Notes under the pieces: model-generated
Databases searched by the model: none
What the model saw: the letters and a program-made list of their open reading frames with translations, nothing else
What the model was told of the DNA's origin: nothing
Program-made: the position numbers and the translations under genes
NCBI RefSeq assembly: GCF_018449675.1
Contig: NZ_JAAVUZ010000006.1
Location: forward strand, 144,695-208,694
Reading direction: 5' to 3'
DNA: 64,000 nt
Origin: Glaciihabitans sp. dw_435
GTDB taxonomy: Bacteria > Actinomycetota > Actinomycetes > Actinomycetales > Microbacteriaceae
Shown: in pieces, positions 16,019-25,006 of the stretch
Layout: the number at the start of each line of letters is the position of its first letter
Numbering within the stretch: position 1 is the first letter of the stretch

Positions 16019-17323
16019 ATGACTCCTCCACACGACTTCCTCGCCCTGGATGTCGCGGTCCCCGTCTACAACGAGCAGGCGGACCTCGACCGCAGCATCC
16101 GTACTCTGCACGCCTACCTGGCCGACGAGTTCGACTTTGCCTGGCGCATCACGATTGCCGACAACGCATCGACGGATGACACCGCAGACATCGCCGACTC
16201 CCTCGCCGCAGAATTTGCTGAGGTCGTCGCCGTGCACATGGCGGAGAAGGGCCGCGGTCGTGCGCTCAAGCGCGTCTGGCTCGACTCGCCCGCGCAGGTT
16301 CTCGCGTACGTCGACGTCGATCTGTCCACCGACCTGAGCGCCCTTCCTCCGCTCATCGCGCCGCTGCTCTCGGGCCACTCCGACCTCGCAATCGGCACTC
16401 GCCTTGCCTCGTCGTCGCGCGTCGTGCGCGGAGCCAAGCGCGAGTTCATCTCGCGCAGTTACAACTTTCTGCTTCGCCGGGCGATGTCCGTCGAGTTCAG
16501 CGACGCGCAGTGCGGGTTCAAGGCGATCCGCCGCGAGGTGGCCCAGCAATTGCTTCCCACCGTCGAAGACACCGGCTGGTTCTTCGACACCGAAATGCTG
16601 ATCATCGCCGAGCGTGCGGGAATGCGCATTCACGAGGTGCCGGTGGACTGGGTGGATGACCCGCGGTCGAGCGTCGACGTCGCCAAGACCGCTCGCGAAG
16701 ACCTGAAGGGCATGGTGCGCGTCACCCGCAACCTGATGAACGGGACCATTCCCGTCGGGGCACTCTACGACGAGCTTGGGCGTCGTCCGTTCGCCCAGGC
16801 GACTGCCCCGAGCTTCTTCGGACAGGTCGTGCGTTTCGGCGCCATCGGAATCATGTCGACAGCGGCATATGCTCTTCTCTACCTCGTGTTCCAGCTCGTT
16901 GTGCCGGCGCAGGCGTCGAATTTCCTCGCGTTGCTGGTGACGGCGATTGCCAACACGTGGGCGAACCGGCGATTTACCTTCGGGGTGCGCGGCCGGGATG
17001 CCGCGCTCAAGCACCAACTCCAAGGCCTCGTGGTGTTTGCCCTGGCCTGGGTGATCACCAGCGGATCGCTTGTGCTCCTCGAGGCGGTGCGGCCGGAGTT
17101 CAGTGCTCACGCCCAGCTGCTCGTCCTCATGGCGGCCAACCTCATTGCCACCGTGCTGCGGTTCGTCCTGCTGCGCGTGTGGGTCTTCCGTCGCCAGCGT
17201 CATCCGGCCGCGTCTGACCTCGCCGCGAGCCCGGCACCCACGATGTCTGAGAGTCCGGCGTCCGCCGTCGGCACCGAGTCATCCATTGTCCTCACCGCTC
17301 CCTCGAAAGTGACCGAATCATGA
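16019..17323 (+). CDS. Glycosyltransferase family 2 fused to a GtrA membrane domain
   Basis: Protein of 434 aa from the ATG at 16019 (MTPPHDFLALDVAVPVYN); a GTG three codons earlier is possible. No ribosome site is visible. The GT2 domain (1-240) shows AVPVYNEQADLD, ITIADNASTDDT, the metal motif YVDVDLSTDL and QCGFKAIRREV, as in polyprenol-phosphate sugar transferases (DPM1/YkcC-like). The C-terminal GtrA domain (about 265-390) has four helices, including RFGAIGIMSTAAYALLYLVF and ANTWANRRFTFGV. It likely makes a lipid-linked sugar and helps it cross the membrane for the GT39 enzyme encoded next, with which it overlaps by 4 bases (ATGA). Confidence 0.9.
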   Translation: MTPPHDFLALDVAVPVYNEQADLDRSIRTLHAYLADEFDFAWRITIADNASTDDTADIADSLAAEFAEVVAVHMAEKGRGRALKRVWLDSPAQVLAYVDVDLSTDLSALPPLIAPLLSGHSDLAIGTRLASSSRVVRGAKREFISRSYNFLLRRAMSVEFSDAQCGFKAIRREVAQQLLPTVEDTGWFFDTEMLIIAERAGMRIHEVPVDWVDDPRSSVDVAKTAREDLKGMVRVTRNLMNGTIPVGALYDELGRRPFAQATAPSFFGQVVRFGAIGIMSTAAYALLYLVFQLVVPAQASNFLALLVTAIANTWANRRFTFGVRGRDAALKHQLQGLVVFALAWVITSGSLVLLEAVRPEFSAHAQLLVLMAANLIATVLRFVLLRVWVFRRQRHPAASDLAASPAPTMSESPASAVGTESSIVLTAPSKVTES

Positions 17324-19458
17324 CCACCTCACACTCCGCCGTCGCGGGTACTCAGACGACGGTGACCCGCGGCACTCCCGCCGCGACTTCACGCGACCGG
17401 CGGTCGATCGGGCAGCTGTCCCGCTCGGCCGGGCGGTGGATCGTTCGCGGACGAGCGGATGCCGTGGTGTGGGAGCGTCCCGCACTGCTCGGACTTCTCG
17501 TGCTGACCGCGGGCCTGTACATCTGGGATCTCGGGGCGAGCGGCTGGGCCAACTCGTTTTACTCGGCCGCCGTGCAGGCGGGCACCAAGGACTGGGTGGC
17601 ATTTTTCTACGGGTCATCCGACGCCGCCAACTCGATCACCGTCGACAAGCCGCCGGCCAGCCTCTGGATCATGGAGATCTCTGCGCGCATCTTCGGGCTG
17701 AGCTCGTGGAGCATTCTGCTTCCCGAGGCGCTGATGGGTGTGGCGTCCGTCGCCGTTGTCTACGCGACTGTTCGCCGCGGTTTCTCGGCCCGCACGGCGC
17801 TTCTCGCCGGTGGCGCGCTGGCGATCACGCCGGTCGCGGCCCTCATGTTCCGCTTCAATAACCCCGACGCGCTGCTGGTTCTGCTGCTCGCGCTCGCCAC
17901 CTATTTCACCCTGCGCGGCATCGAAACGGGACGCCTCAAGTGGGTTCTGTGGGCCGGCGCGATAGTTGGATTCGGATTCCTCACCAAGCAGCTGCAGGCG
18001 TTCCTCGTGCTGCCCGTGCTGGCCGGCGTCTACCTGCTGGCCTCGCCCCGCAAGCTCAGCACGCGCTTCGCCCACCTCTTTGGGGCGCTCGGCGCGGTGG
18101 TGGTAGCCGGCGGCTGGTGGGTGGCGATCGTCGAACTTGTTCCGGACAGCTGGCGCCCGTACATCGGCGGATCGCAGACCAACAGCTTCCTCGAGCTCAC
18201 CTTCGGCTACAACGGCCTCGGACGCCTGACCGGCGAGGAGACCGGCAGTGTCACCGGCGGGTCCACCACAACCGCGAGCTGGGGAGAGACCGGCATCACT
18301 CGCCTGTTCACCAGCGAGTTCGGTGGCCAGATCACCTGGCTGCTTCCCGCGGCCCTCGTGGTCGCCATCGTCGGAGTGATCGTGTTGTGGAAGGCGCCCC
18401 GCATTGACGTGCGCCGGGCAGTCCTGCTGCTCTCGGCCGGAACGATGATCGTCACCGCGCTTGCCTTCAGCCTCATGGCCGGCATCTTCCACGCGTATTA
18501 CACGGTGGCGCTCGCCCCGTCGATCGCGGCGACCGTCGCTATGGGATCCGCGTTGCTCTGGTCGCACCGGGCGGAATTGTGGGCACGTATCGTGTCCGCC
18601 GCGACGGTGCTCGGCACGAGCATGTGGGCCTACGCCCTCTTGAACGAGGCGACGGACTTCGTGCCGTGGCTCAAGTTCGTGGTTGTCGCCCTGGGAATCG
18701 TCGCTGCCGCGCTTCTGCTGCTGCCGCGTCGAAACCAGGCGCTCAGCGCGATCACCCTGACCGCGACGCTGGCGGCCGGGCTCCTCGGACCCCTGTCGTA
18801 CACGCTGCAGACCATCACCACCGCCCACACCGGTTCCATCGTCACCGCCGGCCCCAGCGTCAGCGGCGGCTCGGGTGGCTTCGGCGGAGGCGGCGGCGGA
18901 ATGGGCGGCGGAGGTGGCGGTACGCCTCCCGCCGGCGGCTTCGGCGGCGGAACCGCACCCACGGGAGGCACCGCGCCCACCGGAGGGACGGGAACCACGG
19001 GCACCGGTACCACCGGCACGGGCACGGGCACGGGCACTACGGGCACCGGGACCGCGGGTGCCAACACCACGCGCATGGGTGGTGGCATGGGCGGAGCCTC
19101 CGGCCTGCTCGGCACCGGCGCGGCCAGCGCCGAGGTCGTTGCCCTGCTGCAGGCTAACGCGAGTGAGTTCAGCTGGGTCGCCGCGACCGTCGGGTCCAAC
19201 AACGCGGCCAGTTACCAGCTGGCCAGCGATGACGCCGTGATGCCCGTGGGCGGATTCAACGGGAGTGACCCGTCGCCCACGCTCGAGCAGTTCAAGGAGT
19301 ACGTAGCGCTCGGCGAGATCCACTACTTCATCGGCACGGATTCGATCGGCACCTCGAACGGCGGATCCGATGCCGCCAGCGAGATCGCCGCCTGGGTCGA
19401 GGCCACCTACACGGCACAGACCGTCGACGACGTGACGATCTACGACCTCACCCAGTAA
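17320..19458 (+). CDS. Polytopic glycosyltransferase family 39 protein (YkcB-like) with Gly/Thr-rich linker
   Basis: Protein of 712 aa. The first 500 residues form a GT39/ArnT-type membrane enzyme: after helix 1 comes an external loop with acidic residues (NSFYSAAVQAGTKDW, then SITVDKPPASLWIM, whose Asp-Lys-Pro is the usual catalytic region), followed by about 10 more helices. Residues about 510-600 are low-complexity Gly, then Thr-Gly repeats, and about 110 residues of an extracellular YkcB-type C-terminal domain end the protein. It should transfer a sugar from a polyprenyl carrier made by the upstream GT2-GtrA protein to a cell-envelope acceptor. The linker is the unusual part. A strong hairpin follows the gene. 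Confidence 0.9.
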   Translation: MTTSHSAVAGTQTTVTRGTPAATSRDRRSIGQLSRSAGRWIVRGRADAVVWERPALLGLLVLTAGLYIWDLGASGWANSFYSAAVQAGTKDWVAFFYGSSDAANSITVDKPPASLWIMEISARIFGLSSWSILLPEALMGVASVAVVYATVRRGFSARTALLAGGALAITPVAALMFRFNNPDALLVLLLALATYFTLRGIETGRLKWVLWAGAIVGFGFLTKQLQAFLVLPVLAGVYLLASPRKLSTRFAHLFGALGAVVVAGGWWVAIVELVPDSWRPYIGGSQTNSFLELTFGYNGLGRLTGEETGSVTGGSTTTASWGETGITRLFTSEFGGQITWLLPAALVVAIVGVIVLWKAPRIDVRRAVLLLSAGTMIVTALAFSLMAGIFHAYYTVALAPSIAATVAMGSALLWSHRAELWARIVSAATVLGTSMWAYALLNEATDFVPWLKFVVVALGIVAAALLLLPRRNQALSAITLTATLAAGLLGPLSYTLQTITTAHTGSIVTAGPSVSGGSGGFGGGGGGMGGGGGGTPPAGGFGGGTAPTGGTAPTGGTGTTGTGTTGTGTGTGTTGTGTAGANTTRMGGGMGGASGLLGTGAASAEVVALLQANASEFSWVAATVGSNNAASYQLASDDAVMPVGGFNGSDPSPTLEQFKEYVALGEIHYFIGTDSIGTSNGGSDAASEIAAWVEATYTAQTVDDVTIYDLTQ

Positions 19459-19467
19459 CCGCCGCAT

Positions 19468-19524
19468 CGAAGGAGCACAGATGGTCGCCGCACCCGCGGA
19501 GAAACGACCATCTGTGCTCCTTCG
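19468..19524 (+). terminator. Long hairpin terminator after the GT39 gene
   Basis: Perfect 20-bp inverted repeat (19468-19487 with 19505-19524) with a 17-base loop, 9 bases after the stop. No T-run follows, so it may terminate in a factor-assisted way or protect the 3' end. Confidence 0.75.
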
Positions 19525-19615
19525 GCTGCCAGCGACCGGAAACATGCTGCCGAAATGCCCCGCGCGGCGGTCGGCAGACCTCGGGCGCGGCGCGCACGTG
19601 CCCTAGGTTGATCTG

Positions 19616-20578
19616 GTGACTATCGAGACGCAGTACCGAGCCCACTTCGATGCATCCATTGGCTTCACCAACGGGGGCGGCCTCACCGCCAACGCCTTCC
19701 GGCTCGATATCCCGGGCGAGGAGATTCCGCCCGCGGGCCCCGATGCCATCACCAGCGCGACGGTGTCCCGTCTGCTCGTGCAGCACCTCGGGCTCACCCT
19801 GGTCGGCGACGTCACGCTCACCCACCTCGCCATCGTCGAGGAGCAGCACCGCGGCAGCCGCGGCGTCACCACCGAGCGCTCGACGAGCCACGCGCCCCGC
19901 GGCGCCCTCGTCGATCTCAGCCACACCATTCGTGCGGGCCTCGTCACCTACCCCGGCCTTCCCGAACCGGTGATCACGCCGCACCTGACGCGCGAAGATT
20001 CCGCGTCGCACTACGCGCCCGGCACCGAATTCGCCATGGACATCATCTCCATGATCGGCAACACCGGCACCTACATCGACAGCCCATTCCACCGTTACGA
20101 GGGCGGCACCGACCTCTCCGGACTCACCCTCGACACGCTCGTCGACCAGCGGGCGGAAGTCTTCCACCTGCAGGATTCGACGGAGCGTGGCATCCCCGCG
20201 TCCGTCTTTTACGACCGTGATATTGCCGGATGCGCCGTGCTGCTGCACACCGGCTGGGACACGCACTTCGCCACCCCCGCCTACGCCTCCGGCGCTCCGT
20301 ACCTGACCGCGGACGCGGCCGCCTACCTGGTCGAGCGCGGGGTCACGCTGGTGGGAATCGACTCGCTCAACATCGACAATACGGAAGCGGATGGCGCGGG
20401 CGAACGCCCCGCTCACAGCCAGCTTCTCGCCGCCGGGATTCACGTGGTCGAGCACCTCACCAACCTCGGTCAGCTGCCGCCCTCGGGCAGCACATTCACC
20501 GCGGTTCCGCCCCGCGTGGAGGGCTTCGGTACGTTCCCCGTGCGCGCCTTCGCCCGCCTGCCGATCCCGGGAAGCTGA
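19616..20578 (+). CDS. Cyclase/kynurenine formamidase-like family protein with an extra N-terminal domain and variant metal site
   Basis: Protein of 320 aa, GTG start at 19616. Residues about 98-318 are a cyclase-family domain: ALVDLSHTIRAGLVTYPGLPEP opens it, and the family motif HxGTHxDxxxH appears as GNTGTYIDSPFHRYEGG, with the first His replaced by Asn and the second by Tyr. The last His and the Asp are kept. VGIDSLNID and VVEHLTNLGQLP also match the family. The first 95 residues are an extra region I do not recognise. Members hydrolyse amides or lactones with Mn/Zn. The altered metal ligands point to a different specificity or metal. It is monocistronic, between a hairpin and the ROK regulator promoter. 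Confidence 0.78.
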   Translation: MTIETQYRAHFDASIGFTNGGGLTANAFRLDIPGEEIPPAGPDAITSATVSRLLVQHLGLTLVGDVTLTHLAIVEEQHRGSRGVTTERSTSHAPRGALVDLSHTIRAGLVTYPGLPEPVITPHLTREDSASHYAPGTEFAMDIISMIGNTGTYIDSPFHRYEGGTDLSGLTLDTLVDQRAEVFHLQDSTERGIPASVFYDRDIAGCAVLLHTGWDTHFATPAYASGAPYLTADAAAYLVERGVTLVGIDSLNIDNTEADGAGERPAHSQLLAAGIHVVEHLTNLGQLPPSGSTFTAVPPRVEGFGTFPVRAFARLPIPGS

Positions 20579-20591
20579 GCGTCCGCAATCC

Positions 20592-20639
20592 GTTAACCAA
20601 GGGATTGCGATGCGAACCCAGTGCGTTAACTTCTTGACT
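20592..20639 (+). promoter_or_regulatory. Candidate promoter/operator of the ROK regulator gene
   Basis: GCGTTAACTTCTTGAC at 20623-20638 matches 12 of 14 core bases with the left arm of the inverted repeat at 21908-21944 before the transporter genes. A second GTTAAC lies at 20592-20597. TTGACT (20634-20639) can serve as -35, which puts the site over the promoter and suggests autoregulation. The gene starts at 20669 with no ribosome site, so the mRNA may be nearly leaderless. Confidence 0.5.
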
Positions 20640-20668
20640 GCAAGGGTTTCGACAGGCACTCTACGTGT

Positions 20669-21847
20669 ATGCCTGTTCGAGCCAGGCCCCGTAACCCGGG
20701 GTCGCAGACTGCATTGAGGCAGTCGAATCAACAAAGAATCGTCCAAAGCCTTCTGAGCGGGGGCCCGTCGACGCAGGCGGAGCTATCCCGTGAGACAGGG
20801 CTGTCTACTGCAACCATTTCCAACATCGTCAAGGTGCTCGGGGAACGCGGCATCGTCACCACGTCGCCGACCACCAGCTCGGGGCGGCGTGCGCTGTCCG
20901 TGTCCCTCTCCGGCAATGGCGCCGTTACCGTCGGGGTCGACTTCGGCCGTACCCACGTGCGCATCGTCGTGTCGACCCTCGACTACCGGGTCGTTGCCGA
21001 AGAAGCGATCTCGCTTCCCCAGGGGCACAGAGCCGAACTCGGCATGGGCACGGCCGCGAGCCTGCTCGATGGGATGCTGCTGCGCACCGGCATCAGCCGG
21101 TCTGCGGTACTGGGCGTCGGTGTCGGGATCCCCGGCCCGATCGACCATCGCACCTCGACGGTCGTGGAGGGCGCGATCCTGCCCGAGTGGGTGGGCGTCA
21201 CGCTGGGTGACTTGGAGAGCCTCTTCGACTTCCCGGTCTACATCGACAACGATGCCGACCTCGGTGCCCTCGCCGAGGTGACCTGGGGACCGCACAACGG
21301 CGTGAGCAATCTCGTCTTCGTAAAGATCGGCAGCGGTATCGGCGGCGGCATGATCATCAACGGCCAGCCGTATTCCGGCAACATCGGGGTTACCGGCGAG
21401 ATCGGTCACACCCCCATCGTGGATCACGGGCTGGTGTGTCGGTGTGGAAATCGTGGATGCCTCGAGACCGTGGCATCCACTGCGATCCTCGTTGACCGCC
21501 TCAGCAGTCGCGAGACCGGCCGACTCACGATCGAAGACGTCATCCGCCAGGCCCGGGATGGCGACGCCGCCACGATCCGCGTGCTCGAAGACGCGGCCCT
21601 TGCCGTGGGGCGCTCGCTTGCCAACATCGCCAATCTCGTGAACCCAGAGGTGATCGTCATCGGGGGACCGCTGACGATTCTCGACGAGGTACTGCTCGAT
21701 CCGATCCGCCGTGGCATGGTGCGCTACACCTTGCCGCGCGTGGGGGAGACGACCGAGCTCGTGGTGTCGTCACTCGGCGAACGGGCCGAGGCACTGGGGG
21801 CCGCTGCCCTCGTGCTGCGGCAGCCCGCGCTGCTCGCCGCATTCTGA
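20669..21847 (+). CDS. ROK family transcriptional regulator (XylR/NagC type)
   Basis: Protein of 392 aa. The N-terminal winged helix (about 17-75) has the recognition helix in ELSRETGLSTATISNIVKVL. The C-terminal ROK sugar-kinase-like domain (about 88-390) has VGVDFGRTHVRIVV (phosphate loop), VGVGIPGPID, the ExGH motif GEIGHTPI and the structural zinc motif CRCGNRGCLE. ROK repressors release DNA when a sugar binds. The gene lies 156 bases upstream of an MmsAB-ChvE pentose transporter on the same strand, and the GTTAACT-type repeats in front of both make it the likely local repressor. The ligand is probably xylose or a related aldose, by context only. Confidence 0.9.
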   Translation: MPVRARPRNPGSQTALRQSNQQRIVQSLLSGGPSTQAELSRETGLSTATISNIVKVLGERGIVTTSPTTSSGRRALSVSLSGNGAVTVGVDFGRTHVRIVVSTLDYRVVAEEAISLPQGHRAELGMGTAASLLDGMLLRTGISRSAVLGVGVGIPGPIDHRTSTVVEGAILPEWVGVTLGDLESLFDFPVYIDNDADLGALAEVTWGPHNGVSNLVFVKIGSGIGGGMIINGQPYSGNIGVTGEIGHTPIVDHGLVCRCGNRGCLETVASTAILVDRLSSRETGRLTIEDVIRQARDGDAATIRVLEDAALAVGRSLANIANLVNPEVIVIGGPLTILDEVLLDPIRRGMVRYTLPRVGETTELVVSSLGERAEALGAAALVLRQPALLAAF

Positions 21848-21907
21848 GCAGTGGGCCCCGGCCATCGGATTTTCGAATCTGAAATCTGATCGTTATCTTG
21901 AAATTGC

Positions 21908-21944
21908 GTTAACTATTTGACGACAACGCAGTAAAAGAGTTAAC
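21908..21944. promoter_or_regulatory. Inverted-repeat operator upstream of the MmsAB-ChvE operon
   Basis: Left arm GTTAACTATTTGAC (21908-21921) and, read on the other strand, right arm GTTAACTCTTTTAC (21931-21944) agree at 12 of 14 positions across a 9-base spacer. TTGACG in the left arm could be the -35 element, so binding would block transcription. The same arm precedes the ROK gene. Probable target of that ROK regulator. Confidence 0.62.
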
Positions 21945-22003
21945 TGCATAGGCGGGCGCGGTAAATCTGTACTGTGCGCCCATTTGACGAGGAGGTCTAC
22001 GCC

Positions 22004-23566
22004 GTGGCGTTGAGCGAACAGGCTGCTGCACCCACCATCCTCGAGATGCGTTCCATCACCAAGGAATTCCCCGGTGTCAAGGCCCTCGAGAATGTGTCCC
22101 TTACCGTTCAGGCCGGCGAAATCCACGCCATCTGCGGTGAGAACGGTGCTGGAAAATCCACACTGATGAAGGTTCTGTCGGGGGTATACCCGTTCGGGAC
22201 CTACGACGGCGACATCGTTTACCAGGGCAAGGTCGTTCGCTTCCGTGACATCGTCGCGAGCGAGGCCGCTGGGATCGTCATCATCCACCAGGAACTCGCG
22301 CTGATCCCCGAGCTGTCGATCACCGAGAACATCTTCCTTGGTAACGAGCCCCGCCGCTTCGGCGTCATCAACTGGGTCGAAGCCAAGAAGCGCGCGATCG
22401 ACCTGCTCGCCCGCGTGGGACTCGAGGATGACCCGGACACGCAGATCAAGAACATCGGTGTTGGCAAGCAGCAGCTCGTGGAGATCGCCAAGGCGCTCAA
22501 CAAGAACGTCAAGCTGCTCATCCTCGACGAGCCGACCGCCGCGCTGAACGAGGCGGACTCGCAGCACCTGCTCGACCTGATCCTCGGCCTCAAGGGCCGC
22601 GGCATCGCGTCCATCATGATTTCCCACAAGCTCAACGAGATTGAGCAGATCGCCGACTCGATCACGATCATCCGAGACGGCCACACCGTTGAGACGCTCA
22701 ACGTCAAGGCCGACGGCGTCGACGAAGACCGCATCATCCGCGGCATGGTCGGTCGCGTTCTCGAGAACCGCTTCCCCGAGCGCACCGGCGAAATCGGCGA
22801 GGTCTTCTTCGAGGTCAAGAACTGGGTTGTCCAGCACCCGCTGACCAACGAGCGCATGGTCGTCAAGGACTCCTCCTTCACCGTTCGCCGTGGAGAGGTC
22901 GTCGGATTCGCCGGCCTCATGGGCGCCGGCCGCACGGAGCTCGCGATGAGCATCTTCGGCCGCTCGTACGGAACGTTCATCTCGGGCGAGCTGTACAAGG
23001 ACGGCAAGCGCATCTACGCCCGTAACGTCTCGGAAGCGATCGACAACGGTCTCGCCTACGTGAGCGAGGACCGCAAGGCCCTCGGCCTCAACCTGCTCGA
23101 TGACATCAAGGATTCCGTCGTCGCGGCCAAGCTGCACAAGATCGCGCCCGGCCAGGTCATCAACCACGTTGAGGAATACAACGTGGCCGAGGCCTACCGC
23201 AAGAGCCTGCGCATCAAGACCCCGACCGTCGACGAGGGCGTGAACAAGCTCTCCGGTGGAAACCAGCAGAAGGTTGTTCTGGCCAAGTGGCTGTTCACGG
23301 ACCCCGACCTGCTCATCCTCGACGAGCCCACCCGCGGCATCGACGTCGGTGCCAAGACCGAAATCTACGGAATCATCCGTGACATTGCGGCACAGGGCAA
23401 GGGCGTCATCCTCATCTCCTCTGAGCTCCCCGAACTTCTCGGCGTCTCCGACCGGATCTACACGATCTTCGAAGGCACGATCACCAACAACCTCCCGGCC
23501 AGCGAAGCCACACCCGAAACACTCCTGAAGAGCATGACTTCGGCGAAGAAGAAAGTTAACAACTAA
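22004..23566 (+). CDS. mmsA: Multiple monosaccharide ABC transporter ATPase, MmsA/GguA type (transporter 1)
   Basis: Protein of 520 aa. The GTG at 22004 was chosen because GGAGG (21991-21995) is 8 bases upstream; a GTG 10 codons earlier is also open. Two fused ATPase domains: the first has Walker [14 protein letters not shown], a degenerate signature ([14 protein letters not shown]) and [11 protein letters not shown]; the second has a degenerate Walker A ([10 protein letters not shown]) but a good signature [14 protein letters not shown] and Walker [13 protein letters not shown]. This asymmetric pattern is normal for CUT2 transporters of ribose, xylose and arabinose. It overlaps the permease gene by one base (TAATG). 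Cytoplasmic, bound to the MmsB membrane dimer. Confidence 0.92.
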   Translation: MALSEQAAAPTILEMRSITKEFPGVKALENVSLTVQAGEIHAICGENGAGKSTLMKVLSGVYPFGTYDGDIVYQGKVVRFRDIVASEAAGIVIIHQELALIPELSITENIFLGNEPRRFGVINWVEAKKRAIDLLARVGLEDDPDTQIKNIGVGKQQLVEIAKALNKNVKLLILDEPTAALNEADSQHLLDLILGLKGRGIASIMISHKLNEIEQIADSITIIRDGHTVETLNVKADGVDEDRIIRGMVGRVLENRFPERTGEIGEVFFEVKNWVVQHPLTNERMVVKDSSFTVRRGEVVGFAGLMGAGRTELAMSIFGRSYGTFISGELYKDGKRIYARNVSEAIDNGLAYVSEDRKALGLNLLDDIKDSVVAAKLHKIAPGQVINHVEEYNVAEAYRKSLRIKTPTVDEGVNKLSGGNQQKVVLAKWLFTDPDLLILDEPTRGIDVGAKTEIYGIIRDIAAQGKGVILISSELPELLGVSDRIYTIFEGTITNNLPASEATPETLLKSMTSAKKKVNN

Positions 23567-24933
23567 TGAGCGCTCCAGACACCGCGAAGCCGGCCTTCCG
23601 CTTCCGTGACCTCAGCAAGATGTTCGGTGGTGGCCAGTCCAGCGGCCGCCAGGTCGGAATCCTCGGTGCCCTCGTTGTCATCGTCATCCTCTTCCAGATC
23701 CTGACCGACGGCCTCACGCTCGACCCGACCAACCTCATCAACCTGGTGAACCAGAACGCCTACGTTCTGATCCTCGCCATCGGTATGGTCATGGTCATCA
23801 TCGCCGGCCACATCGACCTGTCGGTCGGTTCGGTCGCCGCGTTCGTCGGTATCGTCGTCGCGACGTCCATGGTCAGCTGGAACTTCCCGCCGATCGTTGC
23901 GATGCTGCTCGGTCTCGTCATCGGCGCGATCATCGGTGCATGGCAGGGCTTCTGGGTCGCGTATGTGGGGGTCCCCGCCTTCATCGTGACGCTCGCCGGC
24001 ATGCTCATCTTCCGTGGTGCCAACCAGTTCTTCGGTAACTCCAACACGGTCACCGTTCCGGACGGCTTCACCTTCATTGGCAACGGCTTCATCCCCGACT
24101 TCGGACCGGCATTCGGTTACAGCAACGGCACCCTGATCCTCGGTCTGCTCGTCATCATCGCCCTCGTCTGGCAGGAAATCCGCCAGCGTCGCACGCAGTC
24201 CCTCATGGGCGCCGAGAGCGCTCCGGTCTGGGTCAGCGTCACCAAGGTTGTGCTCCTCGTCCTCGTCGCCGGTGGTGCCACCTACCTGTTCGCGACCGGT
24301 CGCCTGGGCACCAGCTACCCCGTCTCGGGCATCATCCTGGGCGTTCTCGTACTCCTGTACTCCTTCATCACGCGTAACACCACCTTCGGCCGCCACGTCT
24401 ACGCGGTCGGTGGAAACTGGCACGCCGCTGAGCTGTCCGGTGTCAAGATCAAGCGCATCAACTTCCTCGTCATGATGAACATGTCGATCCTCGCCTCGGT
24501 TGCCGGAATGGTCGGCGTTGCTCGCGCCGGTGCTTCGGGCCCTGGTGACGGAACCGGCTGGGAGCTCGACGCCATTGCCGCCGTCTTCATTGGTGGCGCC
24601 GCCGTCGCCGGTGGTATCGGAACGATCACCGGATCGATCATCGGTGGTTTGGTCATCGCGGTTCTCAACAACGGACTTCAGCTGCTCGGTGTCTCCAACG
24701 ACAAGGTGCAGATCATCAAGGGTCTGGTTCTGCTGGTTGCCGTTGGCATCGACGTCTACAGCAAGCGTCAGGGCAAGCCGTCTCTCATTGGATTCCTCAC
24801 GCGCAAGCGTCCCGGCTCCAGCGACGACGCTCCCACCTCGGGCTCCGCTCCCCTCGACCGCCCGTCGGTCGAGCCGACCGGCGCTCCCGCGGAGTCCTCT
24901 TCGCGCCCCTCGTCTATTACTCCGAACGTCTAA
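23566..24933 (+). CDS. mmsB: Multiple monosaccharide ABC transporter permease, MmsB/GguB type (transporter 1)
   Basis: Protein of 455 aa, ATG overlapping the mmsA stop. CUT2 permease with about 10-12 helices. The family motif [20 protein letters not shown] is followed by GMLIFRGANQFF and by the late [20 protein letters not shown] cytoplasmic loop of charged residues (QEIRQRRTQSLMGAE) sits mid-protein. Compared with the paralogue at 34559, it has an extra tail of about 45 residues rich in Pro, Ser and Ala (from about 412, SSDDAPTSGSAPLDRPS), probably disordered. It forms the membrane channel for the ChvE-like protein encoded downstream. Confidence 0.92.
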   Translation: MSAPDTAKPAFRFRDLSKMFGGGQSSGRQVGILGALVVIVILFQILTDGLTLDPTNLINLVNQNAYVLILAIGMVMVIIAGHIDLSVGSVAAFVGIVVATSMVSWNFPPIVAMLLGLVIGAIIGAWQGFWVAYVGVPAFIVTLAGMLIFRGANQFFGNSNTVTVPDGFTFIGNGFIPDFGPAFGYSNGTLILGLLVIIALVWQEIRQRRTQSLMGAESAPVWVSVTKVVLLVLVAGGATYLFATGRLGTSYPVSGIILGVLVLLYSFITRNTTFGRHVYAVGGNWHAAELSGVKIKRINFLVMMNMSILASVAGMVGVARAGASGPGDGTGWELDAIAAVFIGGAAVAGGIGTITGSIIGGLVIAVLNNGLQLLGVSNDKVQIIKGLVLLVAVGIDVYSKRQGKPSLIGFLTRKRPGSSDDAPTSGSAPLDRPSVEPTGAPAESSSRPSSITPNV

Positions 24934-24939
24934 ACCCGC

Positions 24940-24976
24940 GTAGCGGCCGGGGACGACGACTGTCCCCGGCAGCTAC
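24940..24976 (+). other. Intercistronic stem-loop upstream of the ChvE-like gene
   Basis: GTAGC/GCTAC outer arms and GCCGGGGAC (24946-24954) with GTCCCCGGC (24962-24970) inside, one mismatch between them, 7-base loop. It lies between mmsB and the binding-protein gene and may act as an RNA processing or 5'-stability element giving more binding protein. Confidence 0.6.
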
Positions 24977-25006
24977 AACACCAAGAGAAGAAAGTAGAAC
25001 AAACAC

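Noticed and set aside
15104..17203. 699-residue minus-strand open frame opposite the SMP-30-like and GT2 genes
   Set aside because: Charged, His/Arg/Asp-rich shadow of two well-supported plus-strand genes.
23553..23562. GTTAAC inside the end of mmsA as another ROK operator
   Set aside because: Within coding sequence, flanks do not match the 14-base arm; likely chance.
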